A stretch of DNA of 64,000 nt from Sitta carolinensis. Lineage: Eukaryota; Chordata; Aves; Passeriformes; Sittidae. The notes under the pieces are model-generated. The model was not told where the DNA came from, searched no databases, and saw only the letters and a program-made list of their open reading frames with translations. Below, piece after piece: positions 63,338 to 64,000 of this stretch (positions within the stretch are counted from its first letter, which is position 1; each line of letters opens with the position of its first letter). Position numbers and translations under genes: made by a program. The stretch lies in contig CM063284.1 in assembly GCA_032173965.1 (NCBI GenBank), positions 117,030,410 through 117,094,409 on the forward strand, read 5' to 3'.

Positions 63338-63660
63338 TCATAGAATCATACAATTGAGGTTGGAGGGGATGTCTGCAGATCACTTAATCCACCACCTATC
63401 CTGTGCTCAAAGGAGGATCAACTAGAGCAGATTTCTTGGGACACTGTCCAGCCGGTTTTTTAATAGCTTCAAAGATGTGGACTCCACAACTCCTCCAGAC
63501 ATCTTATTCCAGTGTTTGACCATCCTCATACTACAAAAGTGTTCAGGGTTCAGATAAAATTTCTTATTTTTTAATTGGTTCCCACTGCATATTGTCCTCC
63601 CACTAGACACCACTGAGAAGAGTTTGGCTCCATCTTCTTTGGTCACTTCATTAATTTCTG
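63338..63660 (-). mobile_element. CR1 LINE 3' end, minus orientation
   Basis: The copy starts at the CR1 tail (AATCATAGAATCATACAATT, from about 63338) and then reads GAGGTTGGAGGGGATGTCTG. After this come CTCCACAACTCCTCCAGACA, TTATTCCAGTGTTTGACCA, a match to the CR1 phrase usually reading AAGAAATTTCTTCC, and ATTGTCCTCCCACTAGACAC. A 74-codon minus-strand frame (63422-63646) lies inside it but corresponds to the region around and after the ORF2 stop, so it is not a gene. Wording differs from the other three copies, suggesting a separate subfamily. Homology fades near 63660. Confidence 0.85.
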
Positions 63661-64000
63661 GCAGAGAAGGAAAATGAGAAGGAAACTTAGAGGGGTAGCT
63701 CTTGAACTGAACACTTGATTAAACAGTGCTGAAACCATCAGCAAAGTATTGCCTAATGAATTCAGAGCAATGCGTCTTTGTATAGTCTTTGTAGGGTTAC
63801 ATTAAACACACCAGACCCCTCCATTAATGTCTCCTCAAATGCAAACATTTTAGAGAGCTCTGGAATTTGGCTAGCATCCAAAGTTAAACAAAAATAAACT
63901 GAATACCCTTTGTGATATTCTTTGTTGTTTCTCTTCATAACAGCTAATTGATATTTTGATTTTCTTTTGTAAAAAATACACTGGATAAATTATACAATGG
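63661..64000. other. Non-coding stretch to window end
   Basis: AT-rich, nothing recognised. Confidence 0.45.

Noticed and set aside
1..64000. CRISPR array, bacterial operons, phage or toxin systems
   Set aside because: No regularly spaced repeats, no ribosome-binding sites and no long frames; the DNA is vertebrate.

Overview
The window looks like nuclear DNA from a bird (confidence about 0.85). Three to four copies of the chicken-repeat-1 (CR1) LINE family are recognisable, including the CR1 3'-end signature and a decayed piece of the CR1 reverse-transcriptase reading frame. There is also one LTR of an endogenous retrovirus. The DNA is AT-rich and depleted in CpG, with the poly-T/poly-A tracts and low-order microsatellites expected of amniote non-coding DNA. 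The species cannot be told from this sequence.

I found no host protein-coding gene. No open frame exceeds 124 codons, none shows a family motif or a convincing exon structure, and the number and size of open frames fit chance in AT-rich DNA. The window is therefore intergenic or lies inside a large intron. The only recognisable protein-coding remnant is the CR1 fragment at 789-1112 on the minus strand, which is frameshifted.

Layout. 1-510: plain AT-rich DNA. 511-1250: CR1, minus strand. 1251-9323: non-coding, with a TTTG tract near 5.45 kb and an enhancer-like block at 6.17-6.42 kb. 9324-10611: two inverted arms of about 98 bp flanking a second minus-strand CR1 (9671-10380). 10612-20294: non-coding. 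20295-20570: CR1, plus strand. 20571-43353: non-coding, with a MIR-like relic near 26.5 kb, an ancient amniote repeat near 30.0 kb, a TA/CA microsatellite near 31.1 kb and an AT-rich homeodomain-site block near 35.6 kb. About 43354-43724: retroviral LTR with CCAAT, TATA and AATAAA signals, then a possible tRNA-Leu primer-binding site. 44791-44970: a recent 90-bp tandem duplication. 45-52 kb: poly-T, A-rich and CTTTTT tracts. 52137-63337: non-coding. 63338-63660: a fourth CR1, minus strand.

I see no operon, pathway or defence system, and no evidence of a new biological system. The points most worth checking are the inverted-repeat pair around the CR1 at 9.3-10.6 kb, the LTR with retained CpGs and regulatory signals, and the in-frame 90-bp tandem duplication. 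All assignments come from reading the sequence and remembered consensus sequences; no searches or alignments were run.
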